From assembly GCA_037447655.1 (NCBI GenBank), contig JBBHKE010003432.1:1-64000 (forward strand): 64,000 nucleotides of DNA, in the 5' to 3' direction. Origin of the DNA: Zygnema cylindricum. Its lineage: Eukaryota > Streptophyta > Zygnematophyceae > Zygnematales > Zygnemataceae. The notes under the pieces are model-generated. The model was not told the DNA's origin, did no database searches, and saw nothing but the letters and a program-made list of their open reading frames with translations. Both the position numbers and the translations under genes were made by a program. Shown here piece after piece: positions 37,316 through 48,185 of the stretch (its first letter is position 1; every line of letters begins with the position of its first letter).

Positions 37316-37560
37316 TAATTTTGTCGTTATTACGTTTTCGTTCGGTTTGTACTTGTGCTTGCGCTGACTAGCGGATGTAACTACTAACTCCGTTTGTATT
37401 TTTGTCGTTATCACGTTTTGGTTCAGTTTGTACTTGTACTTGTACTTGAAATTGTACTGTCCTTTGGTAATTTTGTCGTTTTTACGTGCTGGTTCAGTTT
37501 GTACAGTTGTACGTGATAATTGAACTTGTACGGACTAGCGGATGTACGATATTTCGCATG
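37316..37560. repeat. Three diverged tandem units behind the SDR gene
   Basis: Each unit has ttttgtcgtt.ttacgt followed by ggttcagtttgtact. Unit length is about 75-90 bases. It probably lies in the 3'UTR or just beyond. Confidence 0.6.
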
Positions 37561-38100
37561 TCTAGGGTTTGAAGAAGTGTGGAGTTGTCCGTGACTTTTA
37601 AAAAAGTATAAGAATTGAATGGCGGCTTAGTAGCTGAAAAGGTCATAAATGTCGGATATGAAGGCATTGGTATCTTTCATATATGAAGGAAAAAGATTCA
37701 AACTGGTTTCGCCCTTTTTTCAAGACTTTGTAAAGCAGGTGACTGGTGTTGAAGTAAATTTCTTTTATGTAAGTGGAAAGGTGTTGTGGAGATATGTATT
37801 TTTTTTAAAATGAGTTTATTAAAGCTTTTTACTGTATATATTTGGTACAGGAAAAGCGCAGAAATCATGTTGAGGGGAGGATAAGAGCTTATCTTTCTGA
37901 TGATGTATTAATACGAAATATCTTTTTATTATTGGTTTCTGTTTCAATGGAAATGTGCGATTTATTTTGAAATCTTAAAGATCATTTGCAATCTTTTATG
38001 GGAACATTATTGAAGTCCACGTACATTATTGAAGTTAAAAAAACTGTGTATAAGTGTTTTGTGGACATAATATGAGTTTTTCACCTCTATTGTACAATTT
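37561..38100. other. Non-coding
   Basis: AT-rich, no supported gene or RNA. Confidence 0.5.
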
Positions 38101-38102
38101 TT

Positions 38103-38370
38103 CTCACTAGTGAAATATAAACTATTGCTAGTGAAATATAAACTATCGCTAGTGAAATATAAACTATTGCTAGTGGAATATAAACTATCGCTAGTGGAAT
38201 ATAAACTATCGCTAGTGAAATATAAACTATCGCTAGTGAAATATAAACTATTGCTAGTGAAATTTAAACTATTGCTAGTAAAATATAAACTATTGCTAGT
38301 AATATATAAACTATTGCTAGTAATATATAAACTATTGCTAGTAAAATATAAACTATTGCTAGTAATACAG
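38103..38370. repeat. 21-bp minisatellite, about 12 copies
   Basis: The unit is ctagtgaaatataaactat plus tg or cg. Because 21 is a multiple of 3, long frames run through it on both strands (LVKYKLL, TSNSLYF). There is no other sign of coding. Confidence 0.95.
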
Positions 38371-38906
38371 TGCAAGTCTCATTTTCCATTCTATGATGAG
38401 ACCGATTGGGACCTTTAGACTACTTTTGCGCATTTTACCATAGTTAATATTTGCAAAAATGTGTTGAAGCTTTATATGCGGTTAACCCATAAAATATGCC
38501 TCAATCATGTGTATTTGCACGAGAAATTATAAAGTACATGTCTAATAATGGGTATCCAGAAATAGCGTTTCCACACTTTTTTGCACACTTGACCTACATA
38601 CTTCAATTTGTTATTGAGGTTTGTATAAAGATGTTGTATTGACCATTATGACGATACTTTTAGGGTAAAAACGCTGAAAAGGTTTTCCCCAATGTTGAGG
38701 GTACAATGTGCACTTAGTTTAAACGATTCTATGAATAGTGCACTTTACCTTCCAAAAACGAGTGTAAAACTTTAATAAGTGGACTTACCTTGGTAGATGG
38801 TTTACAATCCAGGGCTTTACATGTAAATTGGCTTGTTATTATCACCGAGTAGTGGTCCAATACTACGGTTGTCACGTGTTGTCCCGAAATAGTGGTATAT
38901 TCAATT

Positions 38907-39128
38907 TATAACTGAAATAATGTTTTAGTCATGTACAAATGAAATAATGTCTAGTCATGCATATACGAAATGATGTTATAGTCATTCATAACTGAAACTA
39001 TGTTTTGGTCATGTATAACTGAACGAATGTTGTAGTCATGTATAACTGAAATAATGGTACAGTTATTTATAACTGAAATAATGTCTGGTCATGTAAAACT
39101 GTACTAATGGCATAGTCATGTAAAACTA
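38907..39128. repeat. Degenerate 27-bp tandem repeat, about 8 copies
   Basis: The unit resembles ataactgaaataatg followed by ttatagtcatgt. It is more diverged than the 21-bp array upstream. Confidence 0.8.
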
Positions 39129-39329
39129 AAGTACAGTTTGTTTCCAGGTACCAAAATGTACCTTCGGTAATATGTTTGAGGGCAACCGCAAAGTGAATCC
39201 TCTACCACTGTCATACACTGCCAATCTCTATAATAGTAAGTGAATTATTGGTGTTTACATTTTATAAGTGACTATTTCACCACATGGTTTGTTGTAAGTC
39301 CCTTAACGATGTTATTAAACAAAATAAAA

Positions 39330-39690
39330 GTTTCATTAGAAATGGGCACCACTTCCCAAGCATAAATTGACACCTCCGAGACCAAATAATATTTTATTTT
39401 GTTCGATTGTCAAGACCTGTCACTAAAAAGACTCTTGATTTCGTAAAATAGAACTTTATCAAACACACCAGACACGAAAAATGACCCTAAAATACAATAA
39501 CTTAAACTCCTTTCATCCACTCCATATAAAAAAAAACTTATTTTAGTGTTCAGAGTGGAATATGCCAACACCTAAAAGGAAACAGACAATATGAAAACAA
39601 GACTTAAATCGTCGAAACATAATCCCAATCGTCATTATTCTGTTATAATTGTCAACTGACAAACCAGTATACGCCTGACACGTGTCAAAA
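39330..39690. repeat. Dispersed repeat family F, copy 2
   Basis: Collinear with 31430-31860 as listed there. Non-coding. Confidence 0.6.
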
Positions 39691-40095
39691 CCATAATGCA
39701 TAACAAAACCCACCCCTCCCCCCTTTTATATTTATTTTAGTCAAACAGTCAACAAAAAAAAAACTCAAGAATGGGCTCAAGTCAAAACTAGGGCAACACA
39801 TTCGCACCGCCCACCATTATTAGTGTTTAATATTTTTCGGTCAATCAAAGGCTTTCTAACTTTGTAATCGACTATTATATCTTTTTTTTGCCAAGGCAAG
39901 AAATCGAAAGGAAACGGATTTACTCTTCTATCCTTACGTCACGATCGAAAATCAAAACCTCTGCGATGAAAAAAGGCACTTTCGACTGACAGAAAAATGT
40001 TTAATCTTCTAAGGACAATAAAAAAAAACAACAATAACAACGATGGGCATTGTACTGTATAAATGGAAGCGGTGTGTAATATGTTTACAGGATAG

Positions 40096-40182
40096 GGTTT
40101 TAAGGGTTTTAAAGGGCCTTTTAGAGTTTTCAAAGTTTTCTTAGGGTTTTTAGGGTTTTGAGGGTTTTTTAGGGTTTTAAGT
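40096..40182. repeat. Telomere-like degenerate tttaggg run
   Basis: Repeated gggttttaa/gggttttt words with several tttaggg and ttttaggg matches. Too irregular for a functional telomere. It may be an interstitial relic or chance T/G-rich sequence. Confidence 0.4.
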
Positions 40183-40638
40183 AAATGGAAGTTCCAGAAG
40201 AGTAATGTCATACATTCAAACATACATTATAGAAAAAATAGATCTCATATATAACCCATTACAAAAACAGTAAATAGTCAGTTTAATTTAAAAACATATT
40301 ATTTTGATATGTAGAGGAAGAAAGGTATTATAGGAAGGATAAAGAATCCAAATGATATAACTCAACTTCTAACATCTCAATCCGTATGCTCTCAAATTCA
40401 ATAAACGCTTCAAACTGTCACACAAAATTTGGAATCCAATAGATATCCAATAGAACCGCAACTTACCAACATGAGTCATTTGAAAACCTTATGAACTAAA
40501 AACCTATCAAACCAAAAAGCAAAGACCTATCAAACCAAAAACCAAAAACCTATCAAAGCAAAAACTAAAAACCTTAAAAAACAAAACCTGGTTTCTATCA
40601 CTAAAATTTTGTAGTGGCGCGCCTAATATCATTCCAAC

Positions 40639-40715
40639 CTGCTTCAGATTTGAGCATTTACATGAGGCTCCCACATGACACATGTTAGGCTCCTTCATGC
40701 CACATTGTCTGCATC
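40639..40715 (-). other. Possible cysteine-rich exon
   Basis: On the - strand, between an acceptor-like acaacag and a donor-like CAG|gttgg, the frame reads CRQCGMKEPNMCHVGASCKC. Five Cys in 20 residues, with CxxC and CxC spacings, recall metallothionein-like proteins. About 160 bases upstream an ATG opens MSTSTTTAGYPPATVV, but no clean splice joins the two. Weak candidate only. Confidence 0.25.
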
Positions 40716-40869
40716 CTGTTGTATATCCAAAGCAGCATGGAAAACCCGTTAAATGTTAGCTATTTTGAAAAGAATAACAATCTTATTTCCACACACTACA
40801 TCTATGCCTTAAGCACTGTTGTTCTACAACCACCGTTGCAGGCGGATAACCAGCAGTAGTAGTGGAAGT

Positions 40870-41424
40870 AGACATGAAAAACAACAGAAACTATCAAAGT
40901 ACCTACTCAACAACCAACTTAGACTGACACAAAATATGACTAAGAAAGCTAATATGCTTCAAATTTGTTACAGTTATACACAATACAATAAACTGACAAT
41001 TCCCAAAATTGTAGCCCAAATGACCCAGTAAACCATAAGATATGATATCTGGAAGTTTCCCAAAAATTGCCCTTAGAAAATCATATTCCCAAAACTGGAT
41101 GTTACAAAATTGGCTAAGTCCTAGAATATATACACAGTGAGTATCTACTGGTCACACTAATTCGGGTGACCGTGCTACGGAACTATCCTGACTAACGACA
41201 AAGTATCCAGCCTGTACTTTACTGTACCTAGAGTACCTCCAAAAACCTAATTATTATTTTCCAAGAACCTAATTAATGAAACACTAAATTTTAATACACT
41301 AAACTACAAAACTCTGTTATTCAAATATTTCAGATAACGAGCTGTACAAAAATGTTCCAGGTGCTTAATCACAGTGATCGCTAAAGTCCAGCCGACTGTC
41401 GTAGTGTAGTACGAAGCACCTGAG
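40870..41424. other. Non-coding
   Basis: No gene supported; short ORFs only. Confidence 0.5.
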
Positions 41425-41545
41425 TGTTTCGTCACTTGTCGTCCCACGTGAATCACGCCTCGTCACTTTGTGGTCCCACGTAAATCACGCCTCGTCACTT
41501 GCGGTCCCACGTGAATCATAATTCTGGTCCCAGGTGAATCGCGTC
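41425..41545. repeat. Tandem 31-bp units carrying G-box cores
   Basis: Three units with cgtcactt..ggtcccacgtgaatcac, plus a diverged fourth. CACGTG occurs at 41445 and 41509; the middle unit has cacgta. G-boxes bind bZIP/bHLH factors in green plants. No gene start was identified next to it. Confidence 0.6.
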
Positions 41546-42194
41546 CATCGACGTCTCTCAAAATCAATGATCATTAACCACTTCCGAAATATCCGGACGT
41601 TTCTATTTAATGATCATAAAAATATTCCGTACCATATAATTCCAAAATATTTGTATGACTCCAAAAATAGCCGTACCATATATTTTCCGAGATATCCGGA
41701 TCAGATTCCGTCCGTCTGATCTGGCGATTCCAATTGTCTGCTGCGTGATGCGTGTCGACGTCACTCCGTAAAACTTGCAGAGGTACAATACACTCTACTT
41801 TTGCCTATTGTAACGCTAATAAAGGTAAGTCTTATATACCACTTCTTAGAAACTATTCTAAGTCTACTCTATTTACTAACTAAAGTTTTCAAATCTCAAC
41901 AAGCACAAGGTGAATCATAACGGTAACCAAACGTTCTTGAAACCATCCATTTGAAGGAAAGGGATTTCTTTTGATCAACAAAATATCAAATAAATTCCTC
42001 TACAACAAACTAAATCCCTGCATTCCCGCGAATGTTATTAGAAATAGCATGATTTACGAATGTGTTGCAAAACTTTCAAATGAAGTTACCGAAAACCTGA
42101 TTCTCGCAAAGGGTCAAGTACGTTGTAAGGACGTTGCAAAGTCCTGGCAAAAAGACCGACAAATAACGGCCGACCAATCCACCATAGTTCTTTT
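41546..42194. other. Non-coding or unassigned
   Basis: Two inverted words near tgatcattaa and aatgatcat (41567-41616) and ggataatcc-like text. An ORF of 139 codons (41971-42390) has no recognised domain and runs antisense to the lectin remnant. Confidence 0.4.
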
Positions 42195-42833
42195 TAAACG
42201 GGTAAACGATAGACATTTCTTTGTAACTATAACGATTTTAACGATCACATTTCTTTCTTATGGTCGAGTTCACCCAAACCTGCACACCGTCAAAGCGCTG
42301 GAAAACTCCCTTGGTAGTGTTATCCGATCGACTGTACAACAATACGTATTGTACTGCACCGGTCTTTCCAAAGTCGATTTTCAGGTATGACTTAGAGTTT
42401 GTAATATTAGAGTGGAAACATTTGGATTTCGGGATGTGCTTCAATGGAGGAACTATTCCATCCACAGCATTCTTCCTTTCGCAGTCGCTGCAATTTTTTG
42501 CGTACACTGCTTATAACAATACTTTTGTTAAAAGCCAAATTTTCAAGAGGTGGAGAAGGAGGGAATTTCGGTGGGTGAGGGCGAGATGTCACTAAAATAG
42601 AGGGAAGCCTTGGGGGGGGGACTTGAGGGAGGACTTAGAGGAGGACTCACAAGAGGAGGACTTGAGGGCGGACTTGGAGACGAAGAACTTGGAGCAATTG
42701 AACAACATGAAACAAAACAAGAAACACAGGTAGCCTGTTCATGCGTCTGAAAAGCATATGTTAATGCTAACAGCCAAAAAATTGGCAAAACCCAACTAGC
42801 TTCATAAACAAAAAAATGTTCACCATAAATCAC
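42195..42833 (-). pseudogene. Proline-rich F5/8C (fucolectin-like) protein, frameshifted
   Basis: The - strand from 42833 reads a hydrophobic stretch (SWVLPIFWLLALTYA) like a signal anchor. A Cys cluster follows, then a Ser/Pro-rich hinge (SPSPPSSPPLVSPPLSPPSS). A shift near 42560 leads to LENLAFNKSIVISSV, and another near 42510 leads to CSDCERKNAVDG, SKCFHSN, YLKIDFGKTGAVQYVLLYSR and RFDGVQVWV. That order matches the N-terminal half of an F5/8 type C/fucolectin fold (NAVDG ... C.H ... VDLG ... V.IYNR ... RFDG..V.VG). The frame ends soon after, near 42200. Such proteins usually bind sugars outside the cell. Two shifts in about 60 bases suggest a pseudogene or assembly errors; a short intron could explain the first. 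Confidence 0.55.
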
Positions 42834-43479
42834 AAAAATTTCACAAGTTTGCTAATAATCCTAGAATATGCTAAAAAAACAAACACAAGATCATAGTGTC
42901 GAGTCATGGTGTCGGGGAATGAATTCTTGAGTTTGTACAAAAATACATAGTCTCTTTTTATCAAAATAACATGTTGTGGAACATAAGGTGACTAATTGTA
43001 TTATGATAACAACTAACAACAATTGTAAATTGTATATTTACTAAGTGACTACAATTGTAAATTTCTGGCATTCATCAACCATGACATAAAAACTATTAAC
43101 TCTAACAGCGACAGGATGTATACCTCAGCATCTAACTTACAATGCTCAATAAATCAACATATATTGAGCATTTATTCATGTAAAGGGTGAAACGGTGTTA
43201 TCAATCTGTATCTTGACCACTATGTTTTTCGATCAGTGATTAGCTTCCATACATTCTCCTTCCAAATGATCCACATCCACATACGGTCTCTAATATTCTT
43301 TTCCATTTCGCAAACAAAAATGACGTGGAACATTTGAACTTTTCTTTTTGGCGGGAATTTAAAGCCAAAAAGTAATAGCAGGTATAATCATTAATACATA
43401 GAATAAAAATCAATTGGGGAATATTTGTTAGTGTTGAAAAGAGGTAATTAATATTTCACTTTTGTAGTTTAGTAAGATG
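42834..43479. other. Non-coding
   Basis: AT-rich, no domain-bearing ORF, no RNA gene seen. Confidence 0.5.
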
Positions 43480-44330
43480 TAAAGAGAGAGAAAGAGAGAA
43501 CCAAAGGCACGCCATGGCTACCGCGTCATTTAGGAGGGAGAATGAAATAGAAGGTATTTTACTATTTGTAGCAAAATAATGCCTCTAGCCGGATTTGAAC
43601 CGGGGTCTACAGATCACTATTTAGACCTTAGCCTTGTCCATTAAAACACTAGCGAAATGATATTCTACTTACGTTTCACGCATATATATCTATTTGTAAA
43701 ACGGGCTAATTTGCAGCAAACTAACGAAAACACGCATTAATCAATTCATGCATGGAAGCGAATCAAAGCCGCATAAATACAAATGATCGGACGGCCACAA
43801 TTGCAACCGCCACCCGCAATAAACTTTCGGCGACCTTTGGGGATAGCGTCACGCGACGCCACGTGGCACCATACTATTGGATACCGGAGAAGATGGGAGG
43901 AGGAACCATGACTCCCGTTTTGACAGGCGTCACTTTGAAAGCCATGTCGTACAATGGCCGTACAATAAGTACATCGCCTAATGTACCTTTTTGTACTATA
44001 TAGTGTTTCTATTGGACTAGGGTTTAGTTGTAGGCAGTCGTAAGTAGGCAGACCAGGACTTAGTGAAATTTAGGTACCTCTCTCTAAGAGAGCTTGTAAC
44101 TATAAAGGTCATCTTTGACCAACCATAACTTATTGCTCAGGGGAGCAAATTCAGTGATTCTTTTTGCGTTTGACTCAAGGGAGTCTTCTCCTGACATAGG
44201 TGAGAGTGGTCAAAATATTTGTGTGCCTGGGCGGCGCTTATTCAGCGGGAAAGTAGAAGGGGCAAATATTAACCTAGAGGCTTTACATAGGCTGCTCATT
44301 CTTTGGGTCAATGGAGACCACAAAATTGCA
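43480..44330 (+). mobile_element. Copia LTR and leader, copy gamma
   Basis: Same order as copy alpha: gccatggc, antisense tRNA-like module, atgatcggacggcc, gccacgtggca, gtcgtacaatggccgtac, aggactta, then hairpins ttgctc-aggg-gagcaa (44133-44148) and gactc-aagg-gagtc (44172-44185). The leader ORF, MTNHNLLLRGANSVILFAF..., is open over 44115-44399. No gag ATG equivalent to 26549 follows, so the element is cut near 44330. Confidence 0.65.
43591..43655 (-). promoter_or_regulatory. tRNA-like A/B-box module in LTR gamma (antisense)
   Basis: On the - strand ggttcaaatcc (from 43601) is a perfect B-box core within a cccgg..ccggc T-arm-like stem. An A-box-like tttaatggacaaggc lies about 40 bases upstream. 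Acceptor stem pairing is absent. Confidence 0.5.
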
Positions 44331-45389
44331 GTTAGCAAAAACGAGCGGCAAATAAAACAAACAAAAGAAGGTAGTACATTCACCTTGGCGCAAATATAGT
44401 CAATGCTTGGGCGTGATGGGTTGCTGCTAAGAAAGTTGTAGTGGTGACACACGGATATTGAAGGGAAAAAATCATAGTGACCCAACTGCACGAAGCAGAG
44501 CATGCCGCCCCACAACTCTTCAGAGTTACGGGTTGGGATAAATCAACATTGTGTGCACCGTATCCCTGGTTAAAAAGGTTTCGAGGTAGGGATCACACGA
44601 GGTTGGAATCGACATAACAAAAAAAATTAGTGAAACCATGAAGCCAAAAATGCTTGTTAGTGCATTTAAGAATCACCTTTACATGACATTGGTTTACTTG
44701 ACCAAAATGTGCTAGTATTACAAAACAATTTCTATTAATCACAAAATGTCCACATAGCTCATCAGTATTCAGGTAAATAAATGTTGAGTTTGTCAATAAG
44801 CAACTTATTCTTATAAATTTGATGCATTCCAAAGCATGAAAAATAATAAACTGTGGCTGCCACGCGACATCTTTCTCAGTAGTAAGTTTATAGAATGTTG
44901 AACAATTCATCACATTCCGAGTCATAATAAAATCAAAAAGTGAAACGATCTTATTCAAAAGGTTACTTGACCACTACAGTTTTTGACGAATTATTACATA
45001 ACACAAACTCGACTTCCACGTTTACACATGCTATCCATGATTTATATGATTTCCCAAAATCAAAATGTTGTGACACATGTGAGCTTTGTTGGGATATTGA
45101 CGTGTCGCCGGTATATCGCGAAGCAGCATACCAACAATTATTTGTTTGACGTGGAGTGTCACGTCATCGTACGATTTGTGTGATGTTGTTTCATGTCCGC
45201 ATTTTGAAGCGTCCGCGAACGAAATGTGCAATTTCGGTTCGCTTCACTAGGTGTATTATTATGTGAGCATGTGTTTTGATTTCTTGCGCACACAGCGCAC
45301 GCACGGAACTTCTCTTTTGCAGTTTCGCGTTTGGAAGGAGAAGGCGTGTACGCCTTCTTTCTCGGAAACCTCCTTTCAGTGTTTTCTGC
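44331..45389. other. Unassigned, probably repeat DNA
   Basis: The 121-codon - strand frame (44593-44958) has no recognised domain. Near 45415-45480 there is a stretch resembling part of a tRNA (tgtagcttagg, then ttgccttgcaagc) but without full arms. No gene supported. Confidence 0.4.
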
Positions 45390-46476
45390 CATGAAGGAGA
45401 CAAAAGTTTGCCGCAGTGTAGCTTAGGTTACTTGCCTTGCAAGCTAGTTAGAGAGGCTTGGATCTCGCATCCGGTGAGAATGTTAACGGATGTGGAGGAT
45501 GTAGTCAAAGACGTCAAATTCGGAAATCTCATCCGAGTAAAGACATTAAGCATCGTGCTCAAAGTCCTTTGGAGGTTGTCCACATTGATCTTTGTGGGCA
45601 CATCAAACCCGAAAAAATTGGAGGTAGCAAATATATTTTGGTGATTGTTGATGATTTCTCTCAGAAATCATGGGTTTATTTGTTGAAGAAGAAATCGGAT
45701 GCCTTTGAAAAATTTAAAGAGTGGCATGTAATGGCCGAAAGGCAGATTGATAAGAAATTAAAATCCATTGGGTCTGATAAGGGAGGAGAGTTTGTTCTCT
45801 TTGAGGGGTATTATAAGGAGTGGGGAATAAGGCACCAATTCGCAGCACCTTATTCTCCAAAGTCAAATGGAGTGGCGTAGAGGAAGAATCGTACTTTACA
45901 AGAAATGGTCCGAGCAATGGTTCATAGCTCCGGACGAGAGATGTTTTTGTGGGGAGATGCGATTCTTACATCAAATTATATTTGTAACCGAAGTCTCACT
46001 TCGATTTCCGGAAGCAAAACATCGGAGTTGTGGAGTGGAAGAAAACCAACAATCCATCACTTGAAAATTTGGGGATGTCATGCGACGGTCTATGTGGAAT
46101 AAATCAAGAGGAAAGGGGAATTTGCACCAAGGAGTTGGCCAATAATTTTTTTGGCTAAAGTGCGAGGGAGAACTTATACCGAGTATATGATCCGGCTCGT
46201 CAAACCGTGGAGGAATCTCGGAATGTCGATTTTCATGAGGATCTCAAATCGGCTATGAATTCTGTTGGAAAATTTAAAGAAAATTTAGATTTTTATGAGG
46301 AAGACGAAATACAAAATTTTCCGAAAATTGGGGATTTGGAATCGGATGAGGTTGAGAAAGTAAGTGGAAACCGGCGTGGGAAAAAGAGTTTAAATCGGTG
46401 GTTGATAATCGAACTTTTGAGGAGGTGAAATTACCGGAGGGGAAAATGGCGATTGACGCAAAGTTTTTAAATAGTG
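45390..46476 (+). pseudogene. Ty1/copia integrase to RT fragment
   Basis: Reads the end of the pre-integrase zinc region (CGGCSQRRQIRKSH), then integrase: LEVVHIDLCGHI, KYILVIVDDFSQKSWVYLLK, FKEWHVMAERQIDKKLKSIG, SDKGGEF (Asn replaced by Lys), HQFAAPYSPKSNGVA, then a stop where 'E' is expected. It continues RTLQEMVRAMV, LWGDAILTSNYICNR, HHLKIWGCHATVYV. After an acidic linker comes the start of RT, EFKSVVDNRTFEEVKLPEGK. It is cut at 46476 by a family B MITE. Only a few stops, so younger than the other copia pieces. Confidence 0.85.
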
Positions 46477-47002
46477 TACACCGTGAATCGTAAATAGCGT
46501 CATGTAAGCTAATTCCGTCGCCCCAAATTTTGACTCAATCACCCTAAATAGAGTACATAAATTCTAAATTATTCTTTACATTATTCAATGTATTTTTTGA
46601 ATCAGCGTTCACAACTCTAATATAGTGTCATTTTAAATAGTGTGGCGTACGGTCGGTGCCTGACCGTGCAAAATTGTACTTTAATAGCTAAAAAAGTACA
46701 AAATATGATTTAATACAGGTCGTTATCATATAACTGCGTTTTCACAAACCGCGTAGTGCAAACATCATAATGACGTGAAACTGTACGTTTTTTCAAATTT
46801 TGTACGTCTACCTAATGTACGTGTAACTAATTTACAGTGAATATATTCAGTGCAGATAATTATTACTAAAAAAAACCTCAATTAGAGTAGAATTAAAAAA
46901 GAAAAAAAATGAAAACCCAAATTAGAGTTAATAACACTAATATTTTTTTTTACATTTTTTTACACTAATTAATTCTTTACGCTAATCACGATTCGCGGTT
47001 GA
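46477..47002 (+). mobile_element. MITE family B, about 526 bp
   Basis: It begins tacaccgtgaatcg and ends cacgattcgcggttga. Its first ~90 bases correspond to one end of family A in reverse (ccccaaattttgac, ccctaaatagagta). The interior carries gaccgtgcaaaattgtact and tgatttaataca. It is inserted into the copia RT sequence. Confidence 0.75.
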
Positions 47003-47009
47003 AGTACTT

Positions 47010-48056
47010 TACACCGCGAATCGTAACTAGAGTAAATAACGCTAATTCGGTCGCCCTAAATTTCGACTCTATCACGTTAAATAGAGTAAATGATTCTAAA
47101 ATTTTCATTATACTATTTAAGGTACTTTTTGAATGAGCGTGAATAATTCTAATACTGTGTCGTTTTAAATAGTGTGGCGTGCTGTCAATGCCTGACCGTG
47201 CAAAATTGTACTTTATTAAGTAAGAAAGTACAAATAATGATTTAATACATAGTTCAAAAGTAGGCGTTTTTATTGTAGGCCTTTGGTAGGCGCACAAAAC
47301 TTGGCACAAAACTCGCGTAGAGTAGGCATACTGTATGTGTGTGCGTTATGCACACTCTAGTACGAACGTACGAATCTGACGTATCATCATAGTACAGCGT
47401 ACGCCGCCCGACGAAATGTTTTAGCGAACTGACACGGCAAAGGATGACATTCCGTGGGAAAAAAAACCCGAAAAAAAAAGCGTTATAAGTCTTATCGCAA
47501 GTTGTGTTATGGCTTTTCATGTGATCTTCTTAGATCGCTACTTTGATCAGCGACCGTCCGATCGTCCAAAGTTGACGATTTAAATAAAAAATACCTCAAA
47601 ACTCACAGAAAAATAAAAATTTGTCTGAATGTTTTTCAAAATTTAGACTTGACGTTTAATTCTCTATCAATCGATGTGAAACTCAACCGTGTTACTGATT
47701 TTTTTCATTTTGCGACCAATACAATATGGGTCTTAAGGCCATATTGGATGCTTTACGTACAATAGGCATGTTGTATGGGCCTACTTTCACCTACTTTTGA
47801 ACTATGATTTAATACAGGTCGTTATCATGTAACTGCGTTTTAATAAACCGCGTAGTGCAACAGTCATAGTGACGATAAACTGTACGTTTTGTCAGATTCT
47901 GTACGTATACCTAATTTACAGTAATTATATTCAGCGCGTCAAATTATAATACTTAAATAAATTAGAGTAAATTCCTTTTTGAAAAAGTTTTATCACACAA
48001 ATTAGACTCTAATTATTTTTTTCTCTTTTTTTACTCTAATTACGATTCGCGATGTA
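47010..48056 (+). mobile_element. MITE family B, interrupted copy
   Basis: It starts tacaccgcgaatcgtaac and ends acgattcgcgatgta. It is collinear with 46477-47002 except for the 555-bp insertion at 47250-47804 and its 12-bp duplication. Without these it is about 480 bp. Confidence 0.78.
47250..47804. mobile_element. Nested 555-bp element with 12-bp target duplication
   Basis: It starts tagttcaaaagtagg and ends cctacttttgaacta, a perfect 15-bp terminal inverted repeat. It is flanked by tgatttaataca on both sides (47238-47249 and 47805-47816). The uninterrupted family B copy has this 12-mer once (near 46704), which confirms the empty site. No transposase; the 88-codon frame has no domain. Target length fits MULE-like elements (usually 9-11) better than hAT (8). 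Confidence 0.88.
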
Positions 48057-48185
48057 GTGTACTAAAATTGCTCGTTATTATACAAAAAGAGTGTCAGATA
48101 AAGGCTTCGACACGGGAAGTTTAGTGTGTCGACACGAAAAAGCGCACTCATATTTCATTCCGAGTGATAAAGACGGCATAAAATC

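Noticed and set aside
40096-40182. True telomere or chromosome end
   Set aside because: The repeat is short and irregular and lies in the middle of the window with ordinary sequence on both sides.
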